Positions 8,447 to 16,819 of a stretch of DNA of 64,000 nucleotides are shown here, piece after piece. The notes beneath the pieces were generated by a model. It was given only the letters and a program-made list of their open reading frames with translations. It had not been told where the DNA came from and did no database searches. Origin of the DNA: Pseudomonas sp. GM50 (GTDB taxonomy: Bacteria; Pseudomonadota; Gammaproteobacteria; Pseudomonadales; Pseudomonadaceae); NCBI RefSeq assembly GCF_000282375.1, contig NZ_AKJK01000059.1:33867-97866 (forward strand), written 5' to 3'. Numbering within the stretch: the first letter of the stretch is position 1; each line of letters starts with the position of its first letter. The position numbers were made by a program, and so were the translations under genes.

Positions 8447-9451
8447 TCAATCCAGTCCAAATTCGTTAATCAGCTCCGAGAGTCCGATGGTGGGGACTTC
8501 GAGGGCGTCAAGGTCGAGCACATAGGCCGCCGAGCGGATGGCCGCTGGCAGCGCGGCACGAGTGAGGCGTGGCATGTCACCTTCCGCGTGGATCGCTCTC
8601 GCGTCCTTCAATGTCAGCGTGCGGCCATAGAGCGCTGCATGCTCGTCGAGGTATCCCATCACCATGAGCAACGCCTCGAATCCGCGTCGCACTCCGGCCA
8701 GTTTGAACCTTTCGCGGAGTTCGGACACGAGACCGGCGAGCGAGGCCCCATCAGTGTTTTCCTCAAAGCGAAAGGCGCAGAGGAAGATGGGTGCCCTGTC
8801 ACTATCCAGCTGCTCGATACTGTTAATCCGAGCAAGGAAACTGCCGGTTCGAACAGTGCTCTTTACCTCTATCGCGCCACCCCGAACATGAAAGTCCTGC
8901 GCCGCCCGCAAAGGTCCCTGCCAGCAGTCGAGAGCACCCGATCCGAGGGGAGTGTTTGCAAGCAGATTGAGCAACCACAGTTCACCGAACAGGCCGATCT
9001 GCGCATCAGACGAAAGTGGGCGGTGCGTTCGAGCCATAAATGCCTGCCACTCCCTGACCCGTTCAAGGAAGGCATCCATCACGTCGCGGCTCGCGTTCTC
9101 GGCTGCAGCCTCCAGCGTCCTCAAGATATCAACAACCATGATGGCGAAGATATCCGGTGACCCTTCAGGCCGCCTCACCAGAGCGATGGCCGTCTTTCCG
9201 GCGAACACAAGCTGACCTTCTATGTTGGATACGTCGAACCCCTTGCCTTCGGGCAGCCGTGCCGGATTGACCGACCATGATCCGGGAAAGGAGACGATCA
9301 GCGCTTCACGACCTAAGGGAAAGTGACATCCCGCCTCGACCGAGAGAACGCCAATTCTCGTGAGGTGGACGAATCGCCAGTCTTCCCCTGCTTCCTGGCG
9401 CGCGAGCGCTCGCCACGCACGTGCGAGCCCCTCTTCAGTCCACCCACTCAT
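8447..9451 (-). CDS. PD-(D/E)XK motif protein (DUF4420-like)
   Basis: The 334-residue protein has a restriction-endonuclease-like core: QIGLFGELWLLNLLANT, then WQGPLRAAQDFHVRGG with a core Asp and AIEVKSTVRTG with Glu and Lys, the E-x-K half of the motif. DUF4420 proteins sit next to Z1 helicases in these operons and are the likely DNA-cleaving subunit. Start choice: ATG at 9451 has GGGGAGG six bases upstream; longer readings overlap the Z1 gene by more than 100 bases. The gene overlaps the end of the Z1 gene by 17 bases, so the two are probably translationally coupled. Confidence 0.87.
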   Translation of the reverse strand: MSGWTEEGLARAWRALARQEAGEDWRFVHLTRIGVLSVEAGCHFPLGREALIVSFPGSWSVNPARLPEGKGFDVSNIEGQLVFAGKTAIALVRRPEGSPDIFAIMVVDILRTLEAAAENASRDVMDAFLERVREWQAFMARTHRPLSSDAQIGLFGELWLLNLLANTPLGSGALDCWQGPLRAAQDFHVRGGAIEVKSTVRTGSFLARINSIEQLDSDRAPIFLCAFRFEENTDGASLAGLVSELRERFKLAGVRRGFEALLMVMGYLDEHAALYGRTLTLKDARAIHAEGDMPRLTRAALPAAIRSAAYVLDLDALEVPTIGLSELINEFGLD

Positions 9452-12302
9452 TGAGACCTCCCCATAGTACGCTGTTGGCGATATACCTCGAATTGGAAAC
9501 CCTTCTCTCGGAAGTGCTTGACGGAAAACTGATTGACCAAGCGACGATGGGATCGGCATCCTTCAGCTCATCGACGCCAGCACCCTCTGGATCCAGCAAA
9601 TAGAGCATCAGCAGGCCGCGTTCCCGGCGAGGCGGGATGCCTGCTTCGGCGACGCCTTCTCCGAGAACCCGACGGATTTGGGGTCCTCTTGGTTCTGACG
9701 GAGGCTCCTTGCCTTCGTTGCGATCAGTGTCGTTGCGCCAGGCTTTCTGGCTGAGCTCTAGCGCAGCCTTCCATTCCGCTTCCGTCAGATCAATGGCCTG
9801 ATCTCGAGGCGATATCAGGGTCTTAATCGAGTATCGATCCTCATGTTCGGTCGTTCGCTTCCGCTGCAGCATGTTGACCGAACAACCACCTACCGTGCGG
9901 TCTTTGTCGTCGGGGCCGCTGTCCTTTCCGATCAGCGCGACCGTCCAGCTTGTGAGCTCACGCCCCTTGTTCATCTCCTCGATGAAGTCAGCGATCAACG
10001 GACTCATAATCCGGAAGCTAGCCGGGTGCGTTCTATAGTCCCGAAGGAACGAGATTATGCTCAGAGCTGGCACATCGCGCCAAAGGTGACCGTTCCAATT
10101 CTGGCCATCCGGCACGAAGAACTGGTGGTTCAGGTCCTTTGATGGACCGAGTTCGGCGATGAAGCGATTAGTAGCCTTGAAGTTCGCAGTGATGTCGTCC
10201 TTGCGATTGGGAAAGACGATGGTCTGCAGCAGATCGCCGGAGTAGGTCAACTGCATCGCGCGAGCGTTCCTCATCTTGGCCCGCGACGTCACCGTGAGGA
10301 CAGAGTGCGATTTCACGCGCAACCCGAACTGTTTGGGCGTAGCTCCGGCCGCAAACATGTTGTCGAACTCTTGGCGCAACTCTTCGGCGGCATCCGCGAT
10401 GTGGCCGAACCACTCCACCATTTCCTGCGACGTGTAGAGGCGGCAGACATCGAGGTAACCGTCGCGGTAGCCAAACCAGCGCCCCATCTGCATGAGCGTG
10501 TCGTACATGCGTGCAGTTCGCAGAAAGTAGCTCGTGCAGAGACCTTCGAGCGTTAGACCGCGGGCAAGCTTGTCACCGCCGATGGCAATCACCTTGAGGC
10601 CGGTGACATCGTTCTCAGCATAATCGAGCGCGTCCTTGGCACTGCCGTTGATCTCGCGCACGCGTATGTCGGACAGCACATTGGGGAGGACGGCACGAAT
10701 GTCCGCCCACGAGAAGTCCTCCAACGCTTCGCCTTCGACGAGCGCAGAGCGGATCCCCTGCATGCCCGGTAGGAAAGTCTCTTCATATTCCTTGCGCATG
10801 AACGCCTCGAGCTCCGCAAGCTCGATGCCGCGGGTATAGCGGCCCTTCAGATTCCGCACGTACGTCGCAACTTGGTTAACGACGGCATTCTGTACCGAAG
10901 TGAAGCGGGTAACGTGGATGAGCATCGAGGAATGCTTGCTGCCCTGTCCGCGCAGCTTCCTCACGGAACAGGCATAGACAAAGGAACGGATCGCTTCTGC
11001 GAGTGAATCTGGCACACGGTCCTCTCCCTGGCACCGCGGTCGGTATCCGTTCTTGTGCCGTTGCGGCATCCACGTCTGGAACTCGTTGTCCGACAGGGGG
11101 CGCACCATGGGTAGATCTTCAGGCGTGCTGGAAGCCGATCCGAAGACACGGCCAGGCCCGACATAGTTCGATGGTGCCGCAAGACTGGTGATGAAGGCTG
11201 CTGGGAATAGGTCTGGTCCGTGCTCCTGTGTCTCCCCGCGGTCATGAATGAAGATGTTTGCGAAGGGCGTCGCCGTATAGCCGACATAAGCCTTCCTCGA
11301 GAAGTGGTGGAGGATCGAGCGGATCAACCTGTTGATGGTCTTGGGTTTATGTTCGAGATCCGGGGCGCCGAACTCATCCACGATGTCTTCGCCCGTGTCG
11401 ACCGATCCATGATCGGACTCGTCGTCGATCACTAGGAGAGGCAGGTTGGTGACGAGCTTGCTACCGGTTTCAGGGTCAACGTGGTTGGCGACACGGTTGC
11501 GGATCCAGTGCAGCAGGAGCTCGAGTACTGTCTTGTTCTTTTTGACCACGAACAGCCATGGCCGCTGTTCCGGGCTGATGTTCATCCTCGACGCAGCAAC
11601 CGTGTTGAAGTCGCCATTGTCGTTTCGATTGGTTGCAGCGTTGGGACGGACAGACAAGTCCTTATCGATCAATCCCACCCCGACCGCAGGGAGCTCTTCA
11701 GCGTCAGCGATGGTGGCAAAACCCAAGAACCCCTCGTCGAGGCGGATCTGTGTCTGGGCTCTCAGATTGTTGTGCAGGCCGGCCAGCACGATAATGATCT
11801 TGTAACCTGCGTCGGCGGCCTTGCAGATCAATCCGGTGTAGTTGCCGGTCTTTCCCGACTGAACGTGGCCCACGACCATCCCGCGACGATCCCATGCGCC
11901 TTCCCGGGTCGGGTCCTCGAGTTGCGACAGAACTTCATCCGTAGCAAGGTCGAGGGCATCGAGGGCCGTCCAAGGGATGCGTGCTTCCATGTACTCGGAG
12001 TAACGCTGCCAGTAGGTCCAGTTCTTCTTCCTTTCCGCCTCGAGCCAAACGACATGGTCCTCACCGCTCGAAAGAGTAGCGTTCTTACCCACCGTACGGC
12101 TTGATCGGCGGATCAGTTCATCGACGAGCGCGTCGCGATCGACGAGGGCAAAGTCGTCCTCCATCATGATCGCTAGCTTGGTCAGCTCCTTTTCGATCAT
12201 TTCCGGAGTGACAGGGCTCTGAGCGCGCTCTTCGGCGAGGCGGAGCATGTTCTGCGCCATGGATAGAATTGAATCGAAAGCTTTCAGGTTCGAATTCGTC
12301 AT
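9435..12302 (-). CDS. Z1-domain superfamily II helicase/ATPase
   Basis: The 955-residue protein is a Z1-type helicase. A Walker A segment GHVQSGKTGNYTG lies near residues 145-157, a Walker B-like LLVIDDESDHGSVD near 290-302, YVGYTATPFANIF (the TAT motif III) near 339-351, and GGDKLARGLTLEG followed by MQMGRWFGYRDGY (motifs V and VI with the arginine finger region) around 580-640. It should couple ATP hydrolysis to DNA translocation or remodelling for the neighbouring nuclease. ATG at 12302 overlaps the TGA of the GHKL gene by four bases (ATGA). The set of neighbours is diagnostic of the MutL-like/Z1 restriction-type operons. Confidence 0.92.
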   Translation of the reverse strand: MTNSNLKAFDSILSMAQNMLRLAEERAQSPVTPEMIEKELTKLAIMMEDDFALVDRDALVDELIRRSSRTVGKNATLSSGEDHVVWLEAERKKNWTYWQRYSEYMEARIPWTALDALDLATDEVLSQLEDPTREGAWDRRGMVVGHVQSGKTGNYTGLICKAADAGYKIIIVLAGLHNNLRAQTQIRLDEGFLGFATIADAEELPAVGVGLIDKDLSVRPNAATNRNDNGDFNTVAASRMNISPEQRPWLFVVKKNKTVLELLLHWIRNRVANHVDPETGSKLVTNLPLLVIDDESDHGSVDTGEDIVDEFGAPDLEHKPKTINRLIRSILHHFSRKAYVGYTATPFANIFIHDRGETQEHGPDLFPAAFITSLAAPSNYVGPGRVFGSASSTPEDLPMVRPLSDNEFQTWMPQRHKNGYRPRCQGEDRVPDSLAEAIRSFVYACSVRKLRGQGSKHSSMLIHVTRFTSVQNAVVNQVATYVRNLKGRYTRGIELAELEAFMRKEYEETFLPGMQGIRSALVEGEALEDFSWADIRAVLPNVLSDIRVREINGSAKDALDYAENDVTGLKVIAIGGDKLARGLTLEGLCTSYFLRTARMYDTLMQMGRWFGYRDGYLDVCRLYTSQEMVEWFGHIADAAEELRQEFDNMFAAGATPKQFGLRVKSHSVLTVTSRAKMRNARAMQLTYSGDLLQTIVFPNRKDDITANFKATNRFIAELGPSKDLNHQFFVPDGQNWNGHLWRDVPALSIISFLRDYRTHPASFRIMSPLIADFIEEMNKGRELTSWTVALIGKDSGPDDKDRTVGGCSVNMLQRKRTTEHEDRYSIKTLISPRDQAIDLTEAEWKAALELSQKAWRNDTDRNEGKEPPSEPRGPQIRRVLGEGVAEAGIPPRRERGLLMLYLLDPEGAGVDELKDADPIVAWSISFPSSTSERRVSNSRYIANSVLWGGLNEWVD

Positions 12303-13801
12303 TGCGTATCTTTCACTCCAAGGGCTGCAACCAGTTCGAGGTGCCGGTCGAATGGGGGCGTGCGACCAAGCCGTTCGCGCGCCTCGGTCGGGTTGAGTCC
12401 GCGAAACTTCACCAGCGCTTCGAATATTGAGGACAACGTTTCCATCACTTCATTGTTAGGTGCTCCGGCGAAACCTGTTCTCGGAGTTTCCTTGTCTTCC
12501 GCCGTATCAAGCCAGATGCGCTGAACGGGAACAGTCTCCTCGATGAGCCTTAGTAGAGCGAGAATATCGGGCTTGAGCGCACCGGCGCGATTCAGGATCG
12601 AGGCGACTAGGTCATGGTCACGCGCGATTCGGTAGGATGTCCCTTGTGCCGAGCGGCGCACCTGCCAGGCCTCTGCTACGGCGTTCGAGCGCGCGCCCGA
12701 CACCTGCGCAATGTGCCCCCTGTGGGCAAAAACCCGCCTCGCTGTGTCGCGTGTTTCCGATGCCAGACGGTTAAGCTGAGATCGAAGTCGTACCGGCGGG
12801 CTGGCCGCCGACTTCAGGACATTGATCTTCCAATCGGCGTCCGCGCTGTTCGGTATGTCGAGGCGGATGCGGGCAAGCCTGTGGGCTTCATCGCGTGTCC
12901 ATGGCTTGCCTCCATCTCCGAGGCCAAGCCAGCCCCCAGCGAGAAGGAGACGCTTGTTGCGGTAGACGTAGAAGCCCTCCTGCTGCGTCCATCCTCCGGG
13001 CCCGGCTGCGGCTTCCTGTTCGGTGGGCTTGAGCATGTCGCGATGAGGAAGGACGTGGCATTGAACCGTCACACCTGTGGTGTGGAGGATGCGATACTCA
13101 GGGCTTTCGAACGCCTTGCCGGGATGTCCCATCAGGTATGGGTCCCACGGCTTAACCCCTCTGCCGTTCAGAAGGAGGCGAAGCGTTGGCTGATAGCCGT
13201 CGAGGAGACGATGAAAGGTCATCGCAAGATGCGCTTCAACGCGATCCGCGAGCTCGATCATGTCTGTGGCGCCGAATCCATCGGTCACGATGCGGTCGAG
13301 CTTCTCCCAGAGGACAACCGTGCCGTGTTCCATCTGTTCGAGTGGCGCAAACAGCTGCTCCGATCCCGAAGCTGGCCCTTCGAAGATTGGCCATTCGGGG
13401 CCCGACTCCTGACCGATGAGATCTAGGTCCCAGTGCAGGCACACGACAGGTCCACCGTTCTGCCGACTGGCGACGGTCAGTCGCCGCGCCTGCGAGAAAC
13501 TCGCGGTCTTCAGACCCAGCCCGAAGCGCCCGAGGTCACTGGCAGCGCGTTCAGCCCTCGGATCGCGCGCACCGAACCGCATACCGGCCTCCAGACTAGC
13601 ATCGTCCATGCCGTCGCCGTTATCAACGATCCTTACCCAGCTCTCCGGACCGGCCCATTCGAGATGAACGGCGACCTCGCTCGAATTCGCCGCGATGGAA
13701 TTGTCGATGAGATCGGCAAGTGCAGTAGGTAGCGAGTAGCCCAGCCCGCGAAGTGACTCGAGCATCGAACCAGCATAAGGAGGTGCATTTCTAACTCCCA
13801 C
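12299..13801 (-). CDS. GHKL ATPase (MutL/MORC-like)
   Basis: About 500 residues. The Bergerat ATP-binding fold is clear: N-box ALADLIDNSIAAN near residues 28-40, G1 VDNGDGMDD near 60-68, G2 GRFGLGLKTAS near 92-102. The C-terminal 200 residues are not recognisable. GHKL proteins of this type resemble the prokaryotic relatives of eukaryotic MORC ATPases and act as ATP-gated clamps on DNA. Start choice: GTG at 13801 sits 8 bases after GGGGA; a TTG at 13810 is possible. Either start is within or next to the TAG of the sigma-factor gene, so translation is coupled to it. Confidence 0.88.
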   Translation of the reverse strand: MGVRNAPPYAGSMLESLRGLGYSLPTALADLIDNSIAANSSEVAVHLEWAGPESWVRIVDNGDGMDDASLEAGMRFGARDPRAERAASDLGRFGLGLKTASFSQARRLTVASRQNGGPVVCLHWDLDLIGQESGPEWPIFEGPASGSEQLFAPLEQMEHGTVVLWEKLDRIVTDGFGATDMIELADRVEAHLAMTFHRLLDGYQPTLRLLLNGRGVKPWDPYLMGHPGKAFESPEYRILHTTGVTVQCHVLPHRDMLKPTEQEAAAGPGGWTQQEGFYVYRNKRLLLAGGWLGLGDGGKPWTRDEAHRLARIRLDIPNSADADWKINVLKSAASPPVRLRSQLNRLASETRDTARRVFAHRGHIAQVSGARSNAVAEAWQVRRSAQGTSYRIARDHDLVASILNRAGALKPDILALLRLIEETVPVQRIWLDTAEDKETPRTGFAGAPNNEVMETLSSIFEALVKFRGLNPTEARERLGRTPPFDRHLELVAALGVKDTQ

Positions 13802-13802
13802 G

Positions 13803-16037
13803 CTATTCAATCCCCATTAATTCTTTCAAGCGGGCCTTGCGTGCTGGAAGAGAAAGACGTTGAAGCGCCTTAGTTTCGATCTGTCGAATGCGTTCGCGTG
13901 TCAAATCGTAGTACTTGCCAATTTCTTCGAGGGTCATTTCTTCGTCGCATCCTATTCCGAAGCGCATTTTAATCACAGCCGCTTCACGCGAATCCAACTC
14001 AGCCAATGCATCCACTACAATCCTCACAGTTTCTGCATTGTCGAAGATATCTTCATGTTCCTGGGCAGGTAAGAGCTCATCCCAATCCTCGATGCTTTCG
14101 GGATATTCAGCATTACGGGGTATTCTGCGAAACTCTCGCACTTGATCAGTTGTCCACCCTAGCTCAGTGGCAAGTTCATTGTCCGAAACAGCGCTGTCAG
14201 AGCGAGCGTCGAGCTTGTCTAGCACGCGATCAAGCATCGTCAAGTTGTGATACCGATGCGCAGGTACACGGACCGATGCACTTTCATCTGCACGCCATCT
14301 CGTTAGCGCCTGTTGCATCCAGAAGGTGCAATAGATAACGAACCTATCCCCACGCGCTGAGTCAAAACGCCTCGTCGATCGCTGCAGCCCCGTGAATACC
14401 ACTTGGAAAACATCCTCCGGGTCTTCGCCTTCCTCCACGTTCCTTGCCGCAAAACGCCTCGCAAAGGGAAGATGCTCACGGATAAGACGCGCAGTGGCAG
14501 CCTCATAGACCGAAATCAGTTTGTCTAGCTGAATGGAGTGCCCGATGCTCCCCATATTTTGCTCTAGGGAACGGACCAAATCCTTGTGGAACGCCAGAGA
14601 GATATCGAGCGCATCGAGCGCATCAAGCGCTTCTCTTCGCCGCTTACCTTCCATCCTGCGACCATTGGCCTGCCAAGACTTAAGGGTTTCCACGGCGGCC
14701 ATGACTTCGGCCGTCTCAGTGTGGTTCAAGCGCGAGGGAATGATGATCCTCAGCGAGACAGAATCGGGAGCTCGGTACCCGTCGCGGATGCTGTCGAAGA
14801 CATCGACGATCGTTCCGACGGCGGCTTCGGAGGCGAGAATCCCTAGCTGAAGCTCCTGTTTTGCCCTCGCTATTGGCCCCAGCAGCTGCTGTTCGTAGGA
14901 CTTGTCCATGCTGAATTTTTGCGTCCCTGGCAGCCTCGTTTCACGCGTAAGGGCTGCCTCAATCGCTTCGGCTAGCTCGCCGGACGATATGTCTGAAATG
15001 TCCGATCTGGCGTCCCATAGCACAACATCATGCTCGTCAGAATGATCGAAAAGATCGAAGCCAGCAGCTTCTAAGTTGCGCTGGAGATTAATGCGTAGCT
15101 CTTCGAAATCACCATTGCCCTCACAATGGGCGACCAGCCGGTCGACATCATCGAAAGAGCACCATCCCTTCATCAGGGTTTCCTTCGCCCAGGTGGTGCA
15201 TATCTCCGGATTAATCGACAGCCGCGTGCCTGTCTGGAGGACAGCGCGTTTAACCGATTTTCGGCCGCGGTTACGGACCTTCAGGAAGTCATTCTCTGCG
15301 CCGTGATCGGCGGCTACTGCAACGTTAGTGCTGATACCATCACCGGCAATCTGTGCAGTTGACAGGTCGAGATCCCAATCCACCTCCTTGCCATCCCAAA
15401 CCACAGGTTCCGAACTGAGGATCGCAACGAATGACCCCGAAGCCGATTCGCTATTGGATCGGGCGAAGAACTCTTGTGGTTCTATCGCGGACTCGAAATT
15501 GAGCAGGTCATCTAGTTCGCTATTAGTGTTCTCCAACTTCGCTTCTTGATGCGCCGTGCCTAGGCAGATTTCGGACATGGCTATCTCATTCTGAGTCGCC
15601 ACTACCGCCGTTTCATCCTCCGCTTCATAGGTAGCCTGAAATGCTTCCGTTATCGTCGCAACGCCCGGAGTGGACTCACTTGGCAGTGACAAACTGTCAT
15701 CAGATATCCTGCTCTCATTTACTTGGCCGAAAGCGTCTAGAGCCTCTCTTAGTAGAGCAATGCATTCAGGACATCCACCCTTCTCTGCGTAGACTATGAC
15801 TCCCCGGCCCTCGGAGTCGAGCAGCTCTGGGTTTGCTCCAGCAACCAAAAGCAGCCGCACAATGCCCTTCTTCCTTCGTGCGGAAGCAAGCATCAGGGGG
15901 GTGGCACCTCCACTGTCCCGGGCATCTAGATCGTCACCCCGCGCAACATGGAGTTTGACAGCGACCTCTACGCCAGCAATCACCGCCATACGGAGCAAAG
16001 GGTTCAGTTTCACCACAGTGCTACCCACATGCCCCAT
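13803..16037 (-). CDS. Ankyrin-repeat / sigma-70 fusion protein
   Basis: The 744-residue reading has an N-terminal ankyrin block (about residues 10-105: DDLDARDSGGATPLMLASAR, then GIVRLLLVAGANPELLDSEG), an acidic linker (about 105-270), a segment that resembles sigma region 1.1 (about 280-340, TLMKGWCSFDDVDRLV), and a sigma-70 core: regions 2.1-2.4 at about 515-590 (FDSARGDRFVIYCTFWMQQA), the RVPAH segment that follows region 2.4 in primary sigma factors, and region 4 at about 675-740 (MTLEEIGKYYDLTRERIRQI). It should bind core RNA polymerase and a promoter, with the ankyrin block as a sensor or protein-binding arm. ATG at 16037 has no ribosome-binding site; a GTG at 16013 overlaps the stop of a micro-ORF and is the better start. 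It heads the coupled defence chain. Domain calls are firm; the role is inference. Confidence 0.9.
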   Translation of the reverse strand: MGHVGSTVVKLNPLLRMAVIAGVEVAVKLHVARGDDLDARDSGGATPLMLASARRKKGIVRLLLVAGANPELLDSEGRGVIVYAEKGGCPECIALLREALDAFGQVNESRISDDSLSLPSESTPGVATITEAFQATYEAEDETAVVATQNEIAMSEICLGTAHQEAKLENTNSELDDLLNFESAIEPQEFFARSNSESASGSFVAILSSEPVVWDGKEVDWDLDLSTAQIAGDGISTNVAVAADHGAENDFLKVRNRGRKSVKRAVLQTGTRLSINPEICTTWAKETLMKGWCSFDDVDRLVAHCEGNGDFEELRINLQRNLEAAGFDLFDHSDEHDVVLWDARSDISDISSGELAEAIEAALTRETRLPGTQKFSMDKSYEQQLLGPIARAKQELQLGILASEAAVGTIVDVFDSIRDGYRAPDSVSLRIIIPSRLNHTETAEVMAAVETLKSWQANGRRMEGKRRREALDALDALDISLAFHKDLVRSLEQNMGSIGHSIQLDKLISVYEAATARLIREHLPFARRFAARNVEEGEDPEDVFQVVFTGLQRSTRRFDSARGDRFVIYCTFWMQQALTRWRADESASVRVPAHRYHNLTMLDRVLDKLDARSDSAVSDNELATELGWTTDQVREFRRIPRNAEYPESIEDWDELLPAQEHEDIFDNAETVRIVVDALAELDSREAAVIKMRFGIGCDEEMTLEEIGKYYDLTRERIRQIETKALQRLSLPARKARLKELMGIE

Positions 16038-16126
16038 GCGTCTGCATCATGAAGCGCTTCCGCAGCAATGACCTGAGAAATAAGCTTACTGCATGCTTTT
16101 GTTTTCACGGGCGATTCCTTGTCCAT
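16010..16126 (-). CDS. Micro-ORF preceding the ankyrin-sigma gene (38 aa)
   Basis: ATG at 16126, with AGAGAG about seven bases upstream, opens 38 codons (starts MDKESPVKTKACSKLISQV, ends WGMWVALW). Its TGA (16012-16010) overlaps the GTG at 16013-16011 that best fits the start of the sigma factor (GTGA overlap). This geometry suggests a leader peptide or small coupled gene controlling sigma-factor translation. Two Trp-rich codon clusters near the end are notable but no attenuator hairpin was found. Confidence 0.4.
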   Translation of the reverse strand: MDKESPVKTKACSKLISQVIAAEALHDADAWGMWVALW

Positions 16127-16394
16127 GTTACAGCTCTCTTAGGCATGCAAATCATGACCACCCTCAAGGCTGACATTAAGATGTCCTTGTCGGCCAGTGA
16201 GCAATGTGGAGTGAAACCTAACGAAATCACTTACATTGATATGTCGCCAAGAGCTTTGTAGTGGCAATCTGTTCACAATATCGACTTGTCATAAGCACGT
16301 AAAGGAAGAGCGGCGCCGCTGTTGGATCCGACAGTAATAACTGACCATGGCTCACTCGGGGCAAAGCGGGTCGGTCGTGGCTTGGCATAATGAG

Positions 16395-16510
16395 GTTAGT
16401 GCCGTCGTACCGAGGCTGGAAAGGCGCCGGCGTTGCGAACATGAAGCCCAATCGCTGCAGGTGATCAGCGTGAAGCGGGTTTACCAAGTGATGAGCGGCC
16501 ACCACAGACT
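16395..16510 (+). pseudogene. Fragment of an IS3-type transposase (OrfB-like)
   Basis: One plus-strand frame reads LERRRRCEHEAQSLQVISVK followed by RVYQVM (16473-16493). This matches the LLRR...VNxKRVYRVM region just before the catalytic domain of IS3-family OrfB proteins. Nothing recognisable continues on either side, and no terminal repeats were found, so this is at best a short remnant. The remaining bases of the 0.7-kb gap between the sigma and methyltransferase genes show no other gene I can support. Confidence 0.35.
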
Positions 16511-16819
16511 TTTCAAGTATTTGATCTGTGAGTACGGCCAGCGCGATATTCCACCTATCGCGAAATAGGGAGGCATGAACAGAAACCCTGAGTGGGCGAA
16601 GCATCCAGAGTGTCGAGAGGCTATGTTCTCTCGACCAGCTATTCCTGAGACGCACTGACCCCCCCATTACCCAGATAGAAAGTTCAAAACTATGGGCGCT
16701 GGGTACGTAGGTCGCGAATTCATTGGCGGAGGCAGGCAGAAAACTTGCCGTCGTTGCGGATGCCTGCCCCCGATACTATCTGGCGCCGATTGCGTTGCTC
16801 GATAGTCAGTCCGGTTCGA

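Noticed and set aside
16227..16667. Minus-strand frame between the sigma and methyltransferase genes
   Set aside because: It is opposite the IS3-like fragment and resembles no protein.
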